Assembly (NCBI RefSeq): GCF_954871325.1
Contig: NC_088776.1
Span: 48,874,569 to 48,938,568 of the forward strand
Source of the DNA: Gordionus sp. m RMFG-2023
Lineage: Eukaryota; Nematomorpha; Gordioida; Chordodea; Parachordodidae
Length of the DNA stretch: 64,000 nt
Direction of reading: 5' to 3'
Position numbers and translations under genes: made by a program. Positions 1 through 11,618 of the stretch are shown here, piece by piece; position 1 is the first letter of the stretch; each line of letters begins with the position of its first letter. The notes under the pieces were generated by a model. That model did no database searches and was not told the origin of the DNA. It saw nothing but the letters and a program-made list of their open reading frames with translations.

Positions 1-106
1 ACCAGCTGGCACAGCATATGTATTATTCAGATTCCTATAAATAATCTTCTAAATAAAACCTTTAAATAACGAATGGATATAATTAACGAACTTTACACAT
101 TATTAA

Positions 107-165
107 ATCCATTCCGAGATTCGGTGGAATTTCTTCCCTCCTTAAAGAGATTAAAAATAAATTTA
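107..165 (-). mobile_element. hAT transposase scrap
   Basis: Minus-strand codons read RNSTESRNGF, which lines up with RNSTGESRLNGF in the better hAT fragment at 45355-45681 after loss of two residues. This is the C-terminal dimerisation region. It is a very short remnant; the similarity to the other copy is the only support. Confidence 0.35.
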
Positions 166-1366
166 GGATTTATTTCGCAGTGAAATATAAACACATATAT
201 AAATCAATAAATCTGATTGCTCAGATATCATTTGCACAAAAGAAAATATGAAAAAAAGCTTGACCATAGGTTTCTAAATCCGAACTTCAAGTAATTTATA
301 TTATATTTTAAACAACATCAGATATTAGGAACACTACTTGATCCCTGATTTCAAAATCTTAAAATTGTTTCAGAACATATAAATCCGAATTCTATATCAT
401 TGCATTTTTAATTAAACATTTAAAACTTTTAGAGCATGATAGAAATGCACAGAGCGAGATTCAAGTTGAAGATAATGGGCAAACATCCAGTTAATATATA
501 GCTAAAATATCTCGTAAACATTCCTTTGCAAGCAACGATAATAACAACATAGCAATTTAGAGCAAGAATGCCATATTTCGCAACCAATATAGTATACCAG
601 AAGAGGAACACTAACTATATAGGGAAAAAAGCGACTGGAACTTCCTAGTCTCAATTTAGCTAGGAAGGTTCTTTATATGCCTAGAACCAGTAGACCCAGG
701 TGAAGAAATTTTTCCATCGCTGGATTATTACTCACTTCTTTATGTCCAACGAATATTGATAAAATGCTATTTATTCATGTTAATACTTAAAGCAAAAATA
801 CTTCTTTTGTGCCAAGAATATTGATAAAATATATTTATTCATGACAATTATAATTTTACAAAATCTGATTTATAATTTATAATATTTCTTACTTATATTT
901 TACTTGCATTCGAAATTTATTTTTAATTTGTTTTAATAAAAATCAATGAAATATTACTAAAATGTATTGTATGTAACTCTGATTTGAGTAAAAATGCAAT
1001 TCCTTCGTCTATTTCTGAGAATGAGAAATAACATAAATTTAAATAGGAGTGAGACAGAAAATAATTTAAAATGAATTAAACTATATTTACTATGTTAGAA
1101 CAAGAGCGCCGGAATAAATTATAAAAAAAAATGTAATACATTAAATTATATACTAAATTCATTAAAAAAATTTTTAAATAACATGCCGCGGCCGTTGCTA
1201 ATTAATTGGGTGGCGGCAAAATCGATCCGAACGCCGATAAAAAATTTTTTAAAAAACAGCCGCCGTCAATCTCATATTATTAGGGAAAAGTTCAATTTCA
1301 AAACGGTAAATAATGAATCCAAAATTTAATTAATCCAATTTAAAAGTAAATATTTAAAAATGAAAC
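166..1366. other. AT-rich stretch, no gene seen
   Basis: No exon with recognisable similarity on either strand. There is an 11-bp inverted repeat at about 638-671 (GAACTTCCTAG and CTAGGAAGGTTC) and a diverged direct repeat of about 33 bp at 747-779 and 812-843 (AATATTGATAAAAT core). The next kinesin exon was sought here and not found. Confidence 0.55.
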
Positions 1367-1482
1367 TTGTTTATGTTGCTGCCCTCTTTTAGGCGTTCGC
1401 CTATAACCCCGCTTTTGGACACTCTTTCGCTTCCTGCCAAATCGACTAGACTTATTTTGCTAATTTTTTCGCCGATAATTTT
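1367..1482 (-). CDS. kinesin-3 exon f (switch II, DLAGSER)
   Basis: 116 bases, acceptor TTAAATAG after a T tract, donor GTTTCA. It encodes [20 protein letters not shown] followed by [24 protein letters not shown] is switch [10 protein letters not shown](K) starts the relay-helix region. It ends in phase 2 (AA, completed by G to Lys in the usual NINKSL). The next exon was not found between 1 and 1366 and probably lies left of the window. Confidence 0.96.
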
Positions 1483-4400
1483 CTATTTAAAAAAAAAAGG
1501 AAAAAATATTTAAATCATTTTATGGTAATTATATTAACCAATTAGATCTAAAACATAAATCATATAATATTCGGGCCAGCGTTTACGAAAATATGAAGGT
1601 AGAACTTTAAGATATTTAATTTAATTTAAAAAATTCGCCAAATTCCAAACCAATGCCTCATTCATAGTAATCAGATGATGGTTAAGGCGATGCGATAATT
1701 ATCGTTTAAATAAGAGCATCAATCTATTATTTATCATAACTTATATTACAATTTAAGCAGCAGCAATCGATGTCACCTTATTTTATTTAAGATTCGGTTA
1801 AATCCGGGGCAGACTTATTCGACGAAGTATTGATTTAATATAACTCCATATTGCCAATATTCAGATTTTATTTTTTTGTAATACATCATGAAAGGTCTCA
1901 TGATCATGAATAATAAAGATTACGTAACTTCTTGATCGCCATCGTCCCTGGATTGAGTAAAATGGATAGTGAAAACAGCGTGAGATCTGCTACTCTCGGT
2001 GTTCATGTTGGTAGCAGCGACTATCCTTGATTTGTTGCCTTCCCTCAATAACATGCTGATATCCTAAGAGAAATTTAAATTTTTTCAGTTCTTGGACTCA
2101 TTCATAATATTTTAAATTGTAAGAATTCGTGTTCAACACTAAGCAAATATTGATTTTTTTAAAGTGGAACAAACAACATATATTTGTTAATAATCTACAA
2201 AAAATAAATAAATACATAACTTCATTAATTGATCAAAATAATAACGCTAACTAAAATAATTAAAATAAAGCACCCTCTTTACAAATATCTCTTATCGCGA
2301 GCTCGAGTTCCGAGTCTGATATCAAATATTCCAATCAATCCGCGAACTCCTCTTTTAGATATGTGGCCTATGCCAGCCACTCATTTCAACGGGGTTGGTG
2401 TCAACCCAGGTCCTTGTTGATGTCCTCGATGACTACTTTATCAGGCTTTCGTCCCTCCTGGTTCACATTCCAAATTGACGCCCACTCACTTGTCTCTGGG
2501 TTTCGATGTTCCGGCTTGATTCGCTTCTACGGTTGTACCGCTCGTTGATTCTCGTTGTATGGGCAGCTCTCCAACTTCCAAAGGGTCATCTTGCAAGTAT
2601 CTCCTTGGTGGACAGTCGTTCCTCAATCCTTTGCAATTGTTTATTATATGTCCTTCTCCCTGCACCGACGGCGCTCATCCTGTGGCACTCTTATAGCGGG
2701 AATTTTCGGTCTCCTTCAATTGTAGGGCGTCTGTCTCGGTCCTATTATCAATTGTATCTCCACATCTTCAAAAATCTAACTCCGAAACATTGCCATCTGA
2801 AAATTCTTTGGCTTAATTGTAAGTAACTTTTAAATATTTAACTCAATTTCCCATTATAATTTAACTAGCGCCGTCGGTGCTACCTCTACAGGGAATGGGA
2901 TGTGTAATAAACAATTACCCCCAAAGAGGTTTGAGGAACGACTGTCCACCAAGGAGGTGCTATCGACAATATGACTCGTCGGGAGTCTTTAGCTGCCCAT
3001 ACAACGGGAATCAACGAGCGCTACAACCGGGGAAGCGAATCAAGTCGGGACATCGAAACCCGAATCTTTAGCGACAAGTGTGTGAGCGTCAACTTGGAAT
3101 GTGAACCAGGAGGGGCGAGAACTTGATAAAGTAGCCATTAAGGACATCAACTAGGAGTAGGCACCTCTGATGACTAGGACTGTGCCGATCCACACCGATT
3201 CGATCCGATATTTTACGATATTAGTTCAAAACTCCGATACCGATCCGATATTTATATTGATTTTTCATTACCGCCCTAACCAAATATAATTAAGAAATTA
3301 ATATTTCTTATGCAAAAAATCGAATTATGCATTTAATTTAATTTTTTTATTTCTACAATAATTAAAAAAAAGTTTACGGATAATGGTAATATTAAATGCA
3401 TTTTTCATTATTCCTCCCCGTGAAATTAAAATTCCGCAGATAACGCATTTTTCAAAATTATTTGTCCTTTGTAAAATATTTTAATAATTCAGATACCATA
3501 TTTAAAAAAAATTCTTTTTTTAAAGTATAAATAATAAAATTGGCGTTATTATTTAAAAAGATTTAAAATAAATAAAACTTTGAGTGTTTCTTTCTATTTT
3601 TATAAAAAAAACTTTTAAAATACTATAAATCTATTTTAAAAAATAAAATTTAAGGGGTGTTGTGCATTTGCATTAGAGGTCTGCATTGGGCGGGTTTTTG
3701 GACAAAAGCCCACCCACCCAATGTTTTTAAAAAATTTAACCAGCCCGCTCATAGTTTTCAAAAAATATATACCCGCCCACTCTGCCCATTAATTAAAATT
3801 CCTTACCGCTCTGCCCATTAATTAAAATTCCTTACCGCTCTGCCCATTAGTCTAAATACCTGCTCGCCCATTATTTATAAAAATTTTTTAACCCAAACCC
3901 GCTTATAATAATTATAACTATTATTTCAATTTTTTAAGCATCTAATAAAAAAATTTTTTAGCATTACACCTCTATAAATTGGCAAGACCAGATTTTATCC
4001 TTTTGTTTTAATTGAGAATTGTCTTTTTGAAAATATCCAGTTATTTTTTTATTATCTATAAAGTCTACATAATTTACAGATGAACATTGATACCGAATGA
4101 AGAATGATGTGCCACTTTTGATTATATTTATAGATTGATTCGCAATCATTGCAGCGAATCCAATCTAGCTTTTTGTCATTTTCATTGAAAATGATTTTAA
4201 ATTTTTTCCACATTGAAGATTTGAGTTTATTGTCTGATTCATTATCTTTTAACTTGTAAAAATTATTTTTTAATTTTTTAGATATATATTCTTTACATAT
4301 TTTTTTATTAAAAATTATGTTATAAAAAATAAAATTTATATATTATTTAAAAAAAATATATATAATAAAATAAAATAAAAATGAAAAAGGCAAATATAAA

Positions 4401-7400
4401 GATAAACAATTATTACTAAAATAAAATAATACAATGCAGATTGCAGACCAGGTTTGCCATGTCTCCCCCCATCGGCGGGAGACTCCTGCTATTTTTTAGT
4501 AAACACGCAGACATCTTACTCCCGCAAAACCACCGCAATTGGAAATCTCCCTCAAAAATCTACCTCAATTTTTTAATTTCTCTCGCAAATTTTTTTTAGC
4601 ATTTAAACGTTTTTAATATATAAATAATAATTTTGTTTTAAGAGACAATAATTGATTATTTTTACATTTTTAAAATAAACTTTAAATATTTATTCGAAAA
4701 ACATGTCTAGTTTGTAAATTTCTTTCTATCGTATTTTATTTTTATCCAATAATAAATCAACATCATTTCATTTATATAAGTCAGTATAGATGAGTATAAA
4801 TTCGTCGATAATCCCGAATCTGCTATATTTACCATTATATAGTTAGTTATGTCTTTGGATTATGAGGGAAAAAGAATTTAATAGTTTTATTGAAACGACC
4901 TTAATTTTGTTAAAATAGAGGAGGATCAAGGGAAATGTTTTACTATTTCCCTTATTAGATGCATCTGTTAGATTGCATATGTATGCCCAAGAATTGACCT
5001 TCTGGATTCAGGTTCTAAAACATTGATGATAGCCTTGCTCATCTTTGTTCTACAAGCAAAGTTTTCATTTATCTCGGAGGCTTTAAATATTAAGGAAAAA
5101 AGATTCTACTTATATTGTGATAATAAGTAGCTCTATGAATGTTGTACTACATGATAAGTGTATACCATTGCCGCAACTGTAGTAGCATCTGTATTATTTC
5201 TTATTTTTGAAGAATATTTTTGTTTTACAATAGATGTAGATACACTCCCCTGCACTGATTATAATAATAATATAATTGAACTATAATAAATAAAATAATT
5301 ATCATTGAAATAAGTACAATATTACCTTATTATGTATTTAAACGTGATTCGCGATAATTAAGCGCCTATCCCTATAATGTTATTATACACAAACACACAT
5401 ATTTTTGGAAAACGCGTGCGATCCGATATAATATTGGTATAGCCGTAGTGATGACCCCACACCTACTAGACTGGGGCGAGAGGTAGTGAACGCAAACGGT
5501 CTGGGCAGGAGAATAGTTGGCGGCCTCATATCTAATAGGGGAGTTTGCGGATTGGTTGGAGTATTTGGTTTAGACTCGTAATTCGAGTTCGTTCTAGGGG
5601 ACGATAAGGGATTTTTGTAAGTTGGAGAGGTGTTGTGAACGGGGTCTTGTTATTGATTTTTACAGCTTTATTTTAACCATTTTAGTTAGCCATATTGTTT
5701 TTATCGATTTGAGGTTATGTATTTTTAATAGATATGATATTAATCGCAAGAAAATTCAATGAATTTATATTTATTTTAGATCATTCTTATTTTATTGTTT
5801 TATCGACGATATTAAATATTTCAGTGACCTGCAGGCCCGGCCCTAATCCCTGGTATACGTCGGGCAGTAATAATTTTTTTAAATATACCCGTGCCGGGCC
5901 TAAATATTTTTTAAATACCCGGGCAGGGCCATATATTTTAAAACCAAATATGTTAAATCGCCATTATATAAAAATTAAAATAAAAAATATATATTTTAAA
6001 AAAATCAGGGTGGGGCTGGATTGTGGATATGGTACCTCTGCAGGTCTCTGATATATTGAACAAAATTAGAAAAAATAAATCATTATTATCCTTGCAAGTT
6101 ATTTTAGGAATCTTTTTTTTCGGCTGTCGAAAAGAAACATAATAAAAAGGTGAAAGGAAAATACAAAAGGAATTAATATATTTAAAATCTATCAAAATAA
6201 AGGTAAGAACAACTATATATAATTTTTTTTTAAAGGATAAAAGGAATAAAATATACATCCCATACGAAGGCTAGTCCGAACCTAAGAGTAACTTATATAC
6301 AATTAAAATAGAAGCTATGTTTGATATTATACTTCATGTTTGTTTTTTATTCAAAGAATAAATTGTAGACGAGAGATTAGAGAAAAAGTTTACAATGAAG
6401 AAAAAGGAAATCATGAAATAGTCAAAATAGAGAGAAAACTGAGATAGGATATATGTAATAATATATAAAGACACTATTTTCCAAAACAAAATACTGTTTT
6501 TTTGATGACAGAGATTAATTTTATATCTATCTAAAAGCGATTTATAAGTTATGGTAGTTGAAATATTCAGTACGGCCTAGGATTAACACTTGCCTATTTT
6601 GGTATTTGAAAGTTGACTAAAAAAAGATATAAATAAATTTTCAATTTTACGGCGTATGATGCAACTGCGAGAAGCGTCAAATTTTCAACGTAAGGACCCA
6701 ATAGATTGTGTTCCCGTACTTTCAAACTCTTCTTTTCACTGTTATTTAAGATAATAAAAAGTTCGAGCTTAATATTTTCATTAATGATCTGCACTTAGCC
6801 TAATTTTTCAAGCCCGGCCCGAAATTTTTTTTATAAAGTTTTGCCCGGCCCGAACCAGAAATTTTTTTTATAAAGTTTTGACTGGCCCGGCCCGAACCAG
6901 AAAATTTTTTAAAAAAATTTTGCCAGCCCGGCCCGAATTTATTTAAATATAGAAATTAATTTTTATAATTACTCAAAATAAACGATATATGTTATTTGGC
7001 GTCTACTTTCTATAAATAAAATCACATATTCAACATAAAATTGATTAATTTAGATATATTTTAAAAAATTGTAAAGCCTGACCCTACCCGGCCCGAATTT
7101 TCTTAAAATACTTTTGCAGATCTTAATTTGATTAATTTTTACCCTGTGGGGTCAAGTAAATCGTGAACCCTTTCGTTATAGATCTCAATGTAAGATACTT
7201 CCACCTTGTATTTCGTATTCTTACCAGCCTCCAAACTTTTGCAGCTATACGAAGAATCTTCCTCCGAACAAGCTATGCCAGAATTAGTTGTATCGATTCG
7301 ATCAAAAAGTTTCTCGCAAAGCCTGGGTATGATACCCTGATCCGTGGAGGTTCCCATCATAGTATACGATTTACCAGAACCTTAAATTATGATTTTTAGT

Positions 7401-8246
7401 ACAATTTTAGCAATTTATTACATTCATTAATTATTTCTTTCGTCTATCATATAAAATAAATATTTTTTACATTTTTAATAAAAATTCAATATTCATTCTT
7501 AATTTTTTTCTTATATTTTTTTAAAAAAAAATTAAACCAGTTTGTCCGTACGCAAAAATGCAAGCATTATAACCCATAAAAGCGTTGTTCAAAACATCTA
7601 ATCCAATTTTTTCGAAAATGTCGGATTGACCTATTTTCATAGTGTTTTTGTCAAAAAAAAATTTCTATAAAATAGGCCATATTTATAATTCGATGATATG
7701 ATTAATTGCATTTGATAAAGGGAAAAATTAGGCTATACTATTGCAATAATCTATTTTAAATAATATAACCAGCTTGGTATATTAATTCATGTTTATAATT
7801 TGATTATTTTTTTAAAATTTCATTATTCCACTATTAAGAAAACCTTAAAATCAGTATTTGAAATGCTCAGTTTAGGAAAATTAATTTATCATTTCGCTTG
7901 CTTAGGAGTGGAGCTTAAAAAACCCGGGTCGGGCGAATTTTTATAAATAAATCTCAACTCAATAAATTTAACTAGATAGAAAATCATAATACTGTGCATA
8001 ATTTTAATTTGCAGCTGAAAACAATTTATAAAGTACAGCCAAAATTATTAAATAAAATGTTTTCGTATGGGGATTTATTTATTTTTTAAATCGGGAAGGG
8101 CTTAAAAATTTTACTGTCTTGATAAAAAATTAATAACTAAAAATAAATTAATTTCGGTAACATCGAAAAATAAATATAGAAAAATTTATGTTACTTGCTG
8201 CATTAGAGTCCTCGTTTGAATCAAAGCAATAATCGAAAGCAAATGT
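1367..8246 (-). CDS. kinesin-3 motor gene (KIF13/KIF1 type), six exons, partial
   Basis: Plus-end-directed microtubule motor of the kinesin-3 family, which carries vesicles along axons and cilia. Six exons at 8195-8246, 7538-7630, 7143-7380, 6651-6738, 1929-2063 and 1367-1482 join in compatible phases at GT-AG sites and give a continuous motor domain of about 240 residues. It has the FAFDY strand, the [17 protein letters not shown]-loop, [20 protein letters not shown], the kinesin-3 [14 protein letters not shown] block, switch I ([11 protein letters not shown]), switch II ([10 protein letters not shown]) and LKEGSNIN. The LLDP..SLKVREH block fits KIF13 best, with KIF1 as the alternative. The N-terminal VAVRVRP exon was searched for upstream of 8246 and not found; the rest of the motor and the FHA/tail lie beyond position 1. 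The 4.6-kb intron 2064-6650 and the other introns are packed with repeats. There are no stops or missing catalytic residues in what is visible, so the gene looks live. Confidence 0.93.
1929..2063 (-). CDS. kinesin-3 exon e (switch I)
   Basis: 135 bases, 45 codons, phase 0 at both ends, acceptor TTTCTCTTAG and donor GTTACG. It encodes [20 protein letters not shown], then [18 protein letters not shown] and an acidic turn. It holds the switch I consensus NxxSSRSH that senses the ATP gamma-phosphate. It is separated from exon d by a 4.6-kb intron holding several repeat copies. Confidence 0.96.
2411..3150. repeat. GC-richer inverted repeat (arms about 270 bp)
   Basis: The left arm 2411-2676 and right arm 2869-3150 are inverted copies: GCACCGACGGCGCT near 2662 mirrors AGCGCCGTCGGTGC near 2868, and both contain the GGTGGACAGTCGTTCCTCAA block (inverted in the right arm). 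The arms are diverged by substitutions and small indels. Reading the right arm forward gives an open frame from an ATG near 2970 with [17 protein letters not shown] and about 30 further residues; the left arm encodes a diverged relative. Base composition is clearly richer in G/C than its surroundings. The family is unknown. It lies inside the big kinesin intron. Confidence 0.7.
3674..3974. mobile_element. TAGAGGTCTG-type hAT MITE
   Basis: It starts TAGAGGTCTG next to GGGCGGG runs and ends CACCTCTA. The left end resembles the inverted right end of the larger element at 53985-55043. Internally there are three AATTCCTTACCGCTCTGCCC-like direct repeats around 3790-3845. No target duplication could be seen. 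Confidence 0.5.
5450..5640 (+). repeat. GC-richer repeat related to 2262-2405
   Basis: The block with GGAGTTTGCGGATTGGTTGG and the following TTCGAGTTCG resembles the reverse complement of 2262-2405 (GGAGTTCGCGGATTGATTGG, CTCGAGCTCG). It is a second, diverged copy of the unnamed GC-richer repeat in the same intron, and it includes sequence just outside the inverted arms of the first copy. Confidence 0.6.
5824..6052. mobile_element. GCAGG-type palindromic MITE
   Basis: Inverted termini AGTGACCTGCAGG and CTCTGCAGGTCTCT enclose degenerate CCCGGCC-rich repeats. Related copies lie at 14010-14356, 19441-19764 and near 63538-63690. The ends suggest hAT-type ancestry (CAGAGACCTGCAG), but flanking 8-mers (AAATATTT and ATATATTG) match only partly. 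Confidence 0.55.
6651..6738 (-). CDS. kinesin-3 exon d (SLKVREH block)
   Basis: 88 bases, acceptor AATAACAG and donor GTAAAA. It encodes [27 protein letters not shown]. This block is diagnostic for kinesin-3. The join GG|T (Gly) to exon c and the phase-0 end into DI of exon e both fit. The longer open frame reading on through the donor is intronic. Confidence 0.95.
6784..7105. repeat. GCCCGGCCCGAA repeat, shared with 45780-46035
   Basis: It consists of tandem GCCCGGCCCGAA units spaced by T/A tracts, followed by a unique tail (ATTACTCAAAATAAACGATA, then GGCGTCT) that recurs at 45780-46035. The shared tail shows this is one dispersed family rather than simple sequence. This copy fills most of the short intron between kinesin exons c and d. 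Confidence 0.65.
7143..7380 (-). CDS. kinesin-3 exon c (GSGKS P-loop to LLDP)
   Basis: 238 bases between the acceptor TTTAAG and the donor GTAAAA. It begins [10 protein letters not shown], continues [14 protein letters not shown], and ends [22 protein letters not shown]. Compared with remembered KIF13 sequences it has about 18 extra residues ([16 protein letters not shown] and neighbours), Ser/Cys-rich, between the GIIPRL helix and the KVEVSY strand. The frame stays open, so this is probably a real surface-loop insertion. The open frame on the opposite strand over the same bases is a shadow. Confidence 0.96.
7538..7630 (-). CDS. kinesin-3 exon b (P-loop, first half)
   Basis: 93 bases. The acceptor AAAATAG follows a long T tract and the donor is GTTTAA. 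It encodes [13 protein letters not shown]...[12 protein letters not shown], the helix and first half of the nucleotide-binding P-loop. The split is phase 1 inside the Gly codon of GQTGSGKS, completed exactly by exon c. Confidence 0.95.
8195..8246 (-). CDS. kinesin-3 exon a (FAFDY strand)
   Basis: 52 bases, 17 codons plus one base. The acceptor is ACAATTAG before ACATTT and the donor is GTAACA. It encodes [17 protein letters not shown], matching the strand just before the helix leading to the P-loop in kinesin-3 proteins. It ends in phase 1, and the next exon supplies GT to make Ser. It is too short to be found by ORF calling and was recognised from the motor signature. Confidence 0.88.
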
Positions 8247-8360
8247 CTAATTGTAACAAATTAATAATTTTATATAAAATTAAGATTGTAAAATGAAAAC
8301 CTATTTCAAAAAAAAAACAAATAAAATAGAACTCAAGAAAAATAGTTAGTTAATTTATTC

Positions 8361-8590
8361 TTATTAGTTTTGTTAAATGGTTCGATTTGACCCTATTTTT
8401 AAAAAGGGCAAACTTAATATTTTATCCGGAAAATATTATGCGAGTGAAGATTTTGCTACAGATAACATAAAAATAAGGGCATCTATTAGCGAGCGAAATA
8501 TTAGAATCGTAGGCCATATTTTTCTGGCTAAAATTTTGAATTCGCCGTTATAAAAAAAAGGCTCATATCTAGCCGTTTTACAATACTGAT
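8361..8590. mobile_element. TTGTTAAACGGCTCG MITE, diverged
   Basis: It has the family layout: TTGTTAAATGGTTCGATTTG at the left, an AATATTTT element, ATTTTGCT..., and GCCGTTATAAAAAAAAGGCTC at the right. It is strongly decayed compared with the copy at 22280-22503. It lies just upstream of the first kinesin exon found. Confidence 0.5.
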
Positions 8591-8777
8591 TCTTATAAAT
8601 AAGTCATTCATATTCACCTATCAAGATCTACATTACTCAATACCCCTGTCAATTTATATCCAACCTCATCTAGACCTTTGAACCCTCTTATTTTCTTAAA
8701 GTTGTTTTCATTGGAATATATATTGCTTGAATGAGCACATAAGGCCCTTTACATCTCCATGATACCCTAGTTTTTTG

Positions 8778-10162
8778 CAGGGATGTAAACCCGAACCCGG
8801 ACCCTCCTGAACCCTTGTATTTTGGCTGAACCCGAACCCGGACCCTTTTTAAAAGTGAAGGGTCCAAGGGTTCTAGGTGTCATAATAATTTTTAAAATAA
8901 AAATATATTAAATAATATAAATTTTATTAACATTTTTTGTGAAATCATTTATTTTATCTTCGCGTTTTTCTTTCAATTCCTGGACTTCCATTTTATTTAG
9001 AGATTGATATCATTAGTGTAGGTAATAATATTTTATTATGTAAATTTTTTAATATGCTATTTTATAAAAATACCTTGATTATTTTTAAAGTGAATTGTGT
9101 AACAATATTTTAATTTAAATGATAGTGCACAACACGTTTGTCCTCAATTTGTATGATGTTAGAACGATTATTAAGTTGGAAAGATTTCATTTTATTATAG
9201 GAGCATGTGAAGTCATTTTGTTGTTGCCAAATAAAGGACCTTACTAGTTTATTAGTTCCTTTAAAAATAACAATATTAAGATTGTTTATTAGATTTTTAT
9301 AGAATATGGATTAGACGCCTTAGAAAAATTTACAGTCCTTTTTATACGAAATGAAAATTCGAGAGAAAATATTTGCAAAATAGTGTTGTATATGCTTCTA
9401 TATATTTAGACCCTCGATATCAAGTTTTATTGAGTATTGAGCAAAAACAAATGGCTAAAGACTATCTTAAGGATTTATGCCATACTCAAAACTCCATTAT
9501 TTACAATATATTGGAGGCAACGACAATACCTACTGGTAGTAGTGATAATAATAATGATAGCAACATTGATGATCTTGAAATTTTACTTTTAGATAGATAA
9601 AAAAAAATCAAATTATCACCAGATAGAAAGGTCGATCAAAAAATGCCTATTGCATCTTTAATAGTAAAGTTCTCAGAAGTTAAGAGAATAAATAAGGATA
9701 TAAATATTTTAAAATTCTGAGAAAAAAATTCTTCAATATATCTAGAATTATATATCTTATCTAGAATATTCATGGCTGTACCGGCATCGCAAGTACAATA
9801 ATTTTATAAAGATAACTATCTATTTTAGGTAAGGGTATATACATGAATTTTCATCTGTAAAATATATATTGTCTAATTTACGTGGAAATCTCCAGGATGA
9901 TATTTTAGAAGATATTATGATTGTACGATTGAATAAAACATTTAAAATATAAATTATTTCATTTTTAAATTTTTCATTTGTAAATTATGAATATGTATAT
10001 ATTGAAGTATAATAATAAATGAAAAAAAAATCTTATTTTGAGTCATTATTTTTATGTTCCCTGAATCCGGACCCGAACCCTGAACTCGGGTCTTTTCAAA
10101 TTTTATTCCTGTACCCGAACGCGGACCTGGATTCTTTTTTTGTCGAAGGGTTCACATCCCTG
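8778..10162 (+). mobile_element. hAT element, 1.4 kb, with TSD
   Basis: Termini CAGGGATGTAAACCCGAACC and TTCACATCCCTG are inverted and typical of hAT. The flanks GTTTTTTG (8770-8777) and GTTTTATG (10163-10170) are an 8-bp target duplication with one mismatch. The plus-strand frame 9373-9600 encodes YASIYLDPRYQVLLS, the hAT core motif following the catalytic region, with further decayed frame downstream. The element is internally deleted and cannot encode a full transposase. Confidence 0.85.
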
Positions 10163-10284
10163 GTTTTATGGCAAGAAAATCTTCTGATGAATAATACTAT
10201 GCCGAGGTTAAAAAAATATAACAAAAATCGACGATCAAATTTGTTATTGGATTATTCTACTGCATTATATCACTACATATTACG

Positions 10285-10465
10285 TATTTTTGTTAAAAAG
10301 GCTAGATTTTTAAAAACGGCCAACCCAATATTTTAGCCAAAAATATTACGCAAGCCTAGAGATTTTGCGCATAGATGGTAGAAAGACTGGACCTCTATTA
10401 ACAAAATCTCGAAGCTTGCTTAATATTATATTGTCTAAAATCTTGTTTTAAAATCGGCTAAATAA
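10285..10465. mobile_element. TTGTTAAACGGCTCG-family MITE
   Basis: It contains the shared body: TTTTTAAAAACGGCCAACCC, AATATTTTAGCCAAAAATATT, ACGCAAGCCTAGAGATTTTG and an inverted right half ending in AAAATCGGCT. The outer termini are eroded. Confidence 0.6.
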
Positions 10466-11618
10466 ACAATAAAGCCTTTTAACAATACAAATATTACAAT
10501 ATTTTGAGATATCGATTAATAAATCTTTATGAAATTAATAGTTATTTAATGTGTTTTCTTTCGTGTCCAAAAAATATCGGTTTTTTATGTTGTATGCAAA
10601 ATACTAATTCATTTTTTTTAATCAATCAAAACATAATAAAATAAAAATGACCTCATAATGATAAGATATTTTTTTCCATGTTGGCTATAAAAAAAAATAT
10701 ATATATGTAATGTAAAATACACATTAAAAAACTGACAAAATTTTGAAACATATCCAAAATATCGATATAATAAGAACGAGTTTTGAAAGTTTATATTTCC
10801 ATTATATAAAGAAAATAGGTCGAATAACTCTATTGAATAAATCACCGCTAGCAACTTCCTGAGCCATCTTAAGCCCCCCTCCTCCAATCCGATGACTAAA
10901 ATGTAAGTTCGATTATAAAATGGATATATTTATGTGTGTTGACTAATAGAGTATTCCCTCGAGATCTTGATGATACATAAGCATAGTATCCCCCCCCCGT
11001 GCCAGAGAGCCCTGTCATCCTCTATGGAACTATAAATATTTTTTTTTAAATTGAAATGGGGTGCGAATTTTTTTTGTCGGATTAGGTTCGAAAACAAAAT
11101 AAATTTGTAAATCCGGTTGGGCTCAAGGCGAAGCGAGCATAAAAACGAGTTTAGTTCGGGTTCAAAAATAATTAAAATGTTAATCAAAATTTATAAAGCC
11201 TAAATTAAACATTTCACTGTTGATAAAATAAAATTATATAGTCTATAAAATTTTAAACCACGTGAAATATGGAAAATATTACATGATTATTTAATTTATT
11301 TTTTCCATAAAAAATCAAATTTAAAATAATTGTTATGAACCCTAACCTAGCCTTCTTTGTTTTACCGCATGAAACATAAAAATAAGTAATATTTTTAAAA
11401 TATGAAAATTTAAAAAATAAATGAAATTCGGTATTAAAATTCATATTTAAAAAAAATGTCCCCAATATATGAGCAGACTAAAAGTAATGGAAAATAAAAT
11501 GCCAAAAGAGCAGTCCACCAGATTAGATTGTGTTGCTAGAACATTTTATATTTTCATATTAAAGTGGACTAAATTGCATTATGAAATGATAAAACTACAT
11601 TAATTTATTGGCTAGTGA

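Larger units (their letters stand above)
2064..6650. other. large kinesin intron, repeat-filled
   Basis: A 4.6-kb intron between the switch I exon and the SLKVREH exon. It holds the inverted repeat 2411-3150, a fragment near 3178-3270 with GATCCGATATT motifs like those of the element at 29271, a TAGAGGTCTG-type MITE at 3674-3974, a GC-richer copy at 5450-5640 and a GCAGG-type MITE at 5824-6052. The stretch 4000-5340 holds nothing I recognise; no exon with kinesin similarity was seen in the intron. Confidence 0.7.

Noticed and set aside
8600-8770. Minus-strand open segment (FKKIRGFKGLDEVGYKLTGV) as the missing kinesin N-terminal exon
   Set aside because: It shows no resemblance to the VAVRVRP region and no convincing acceptor; left unassigned.
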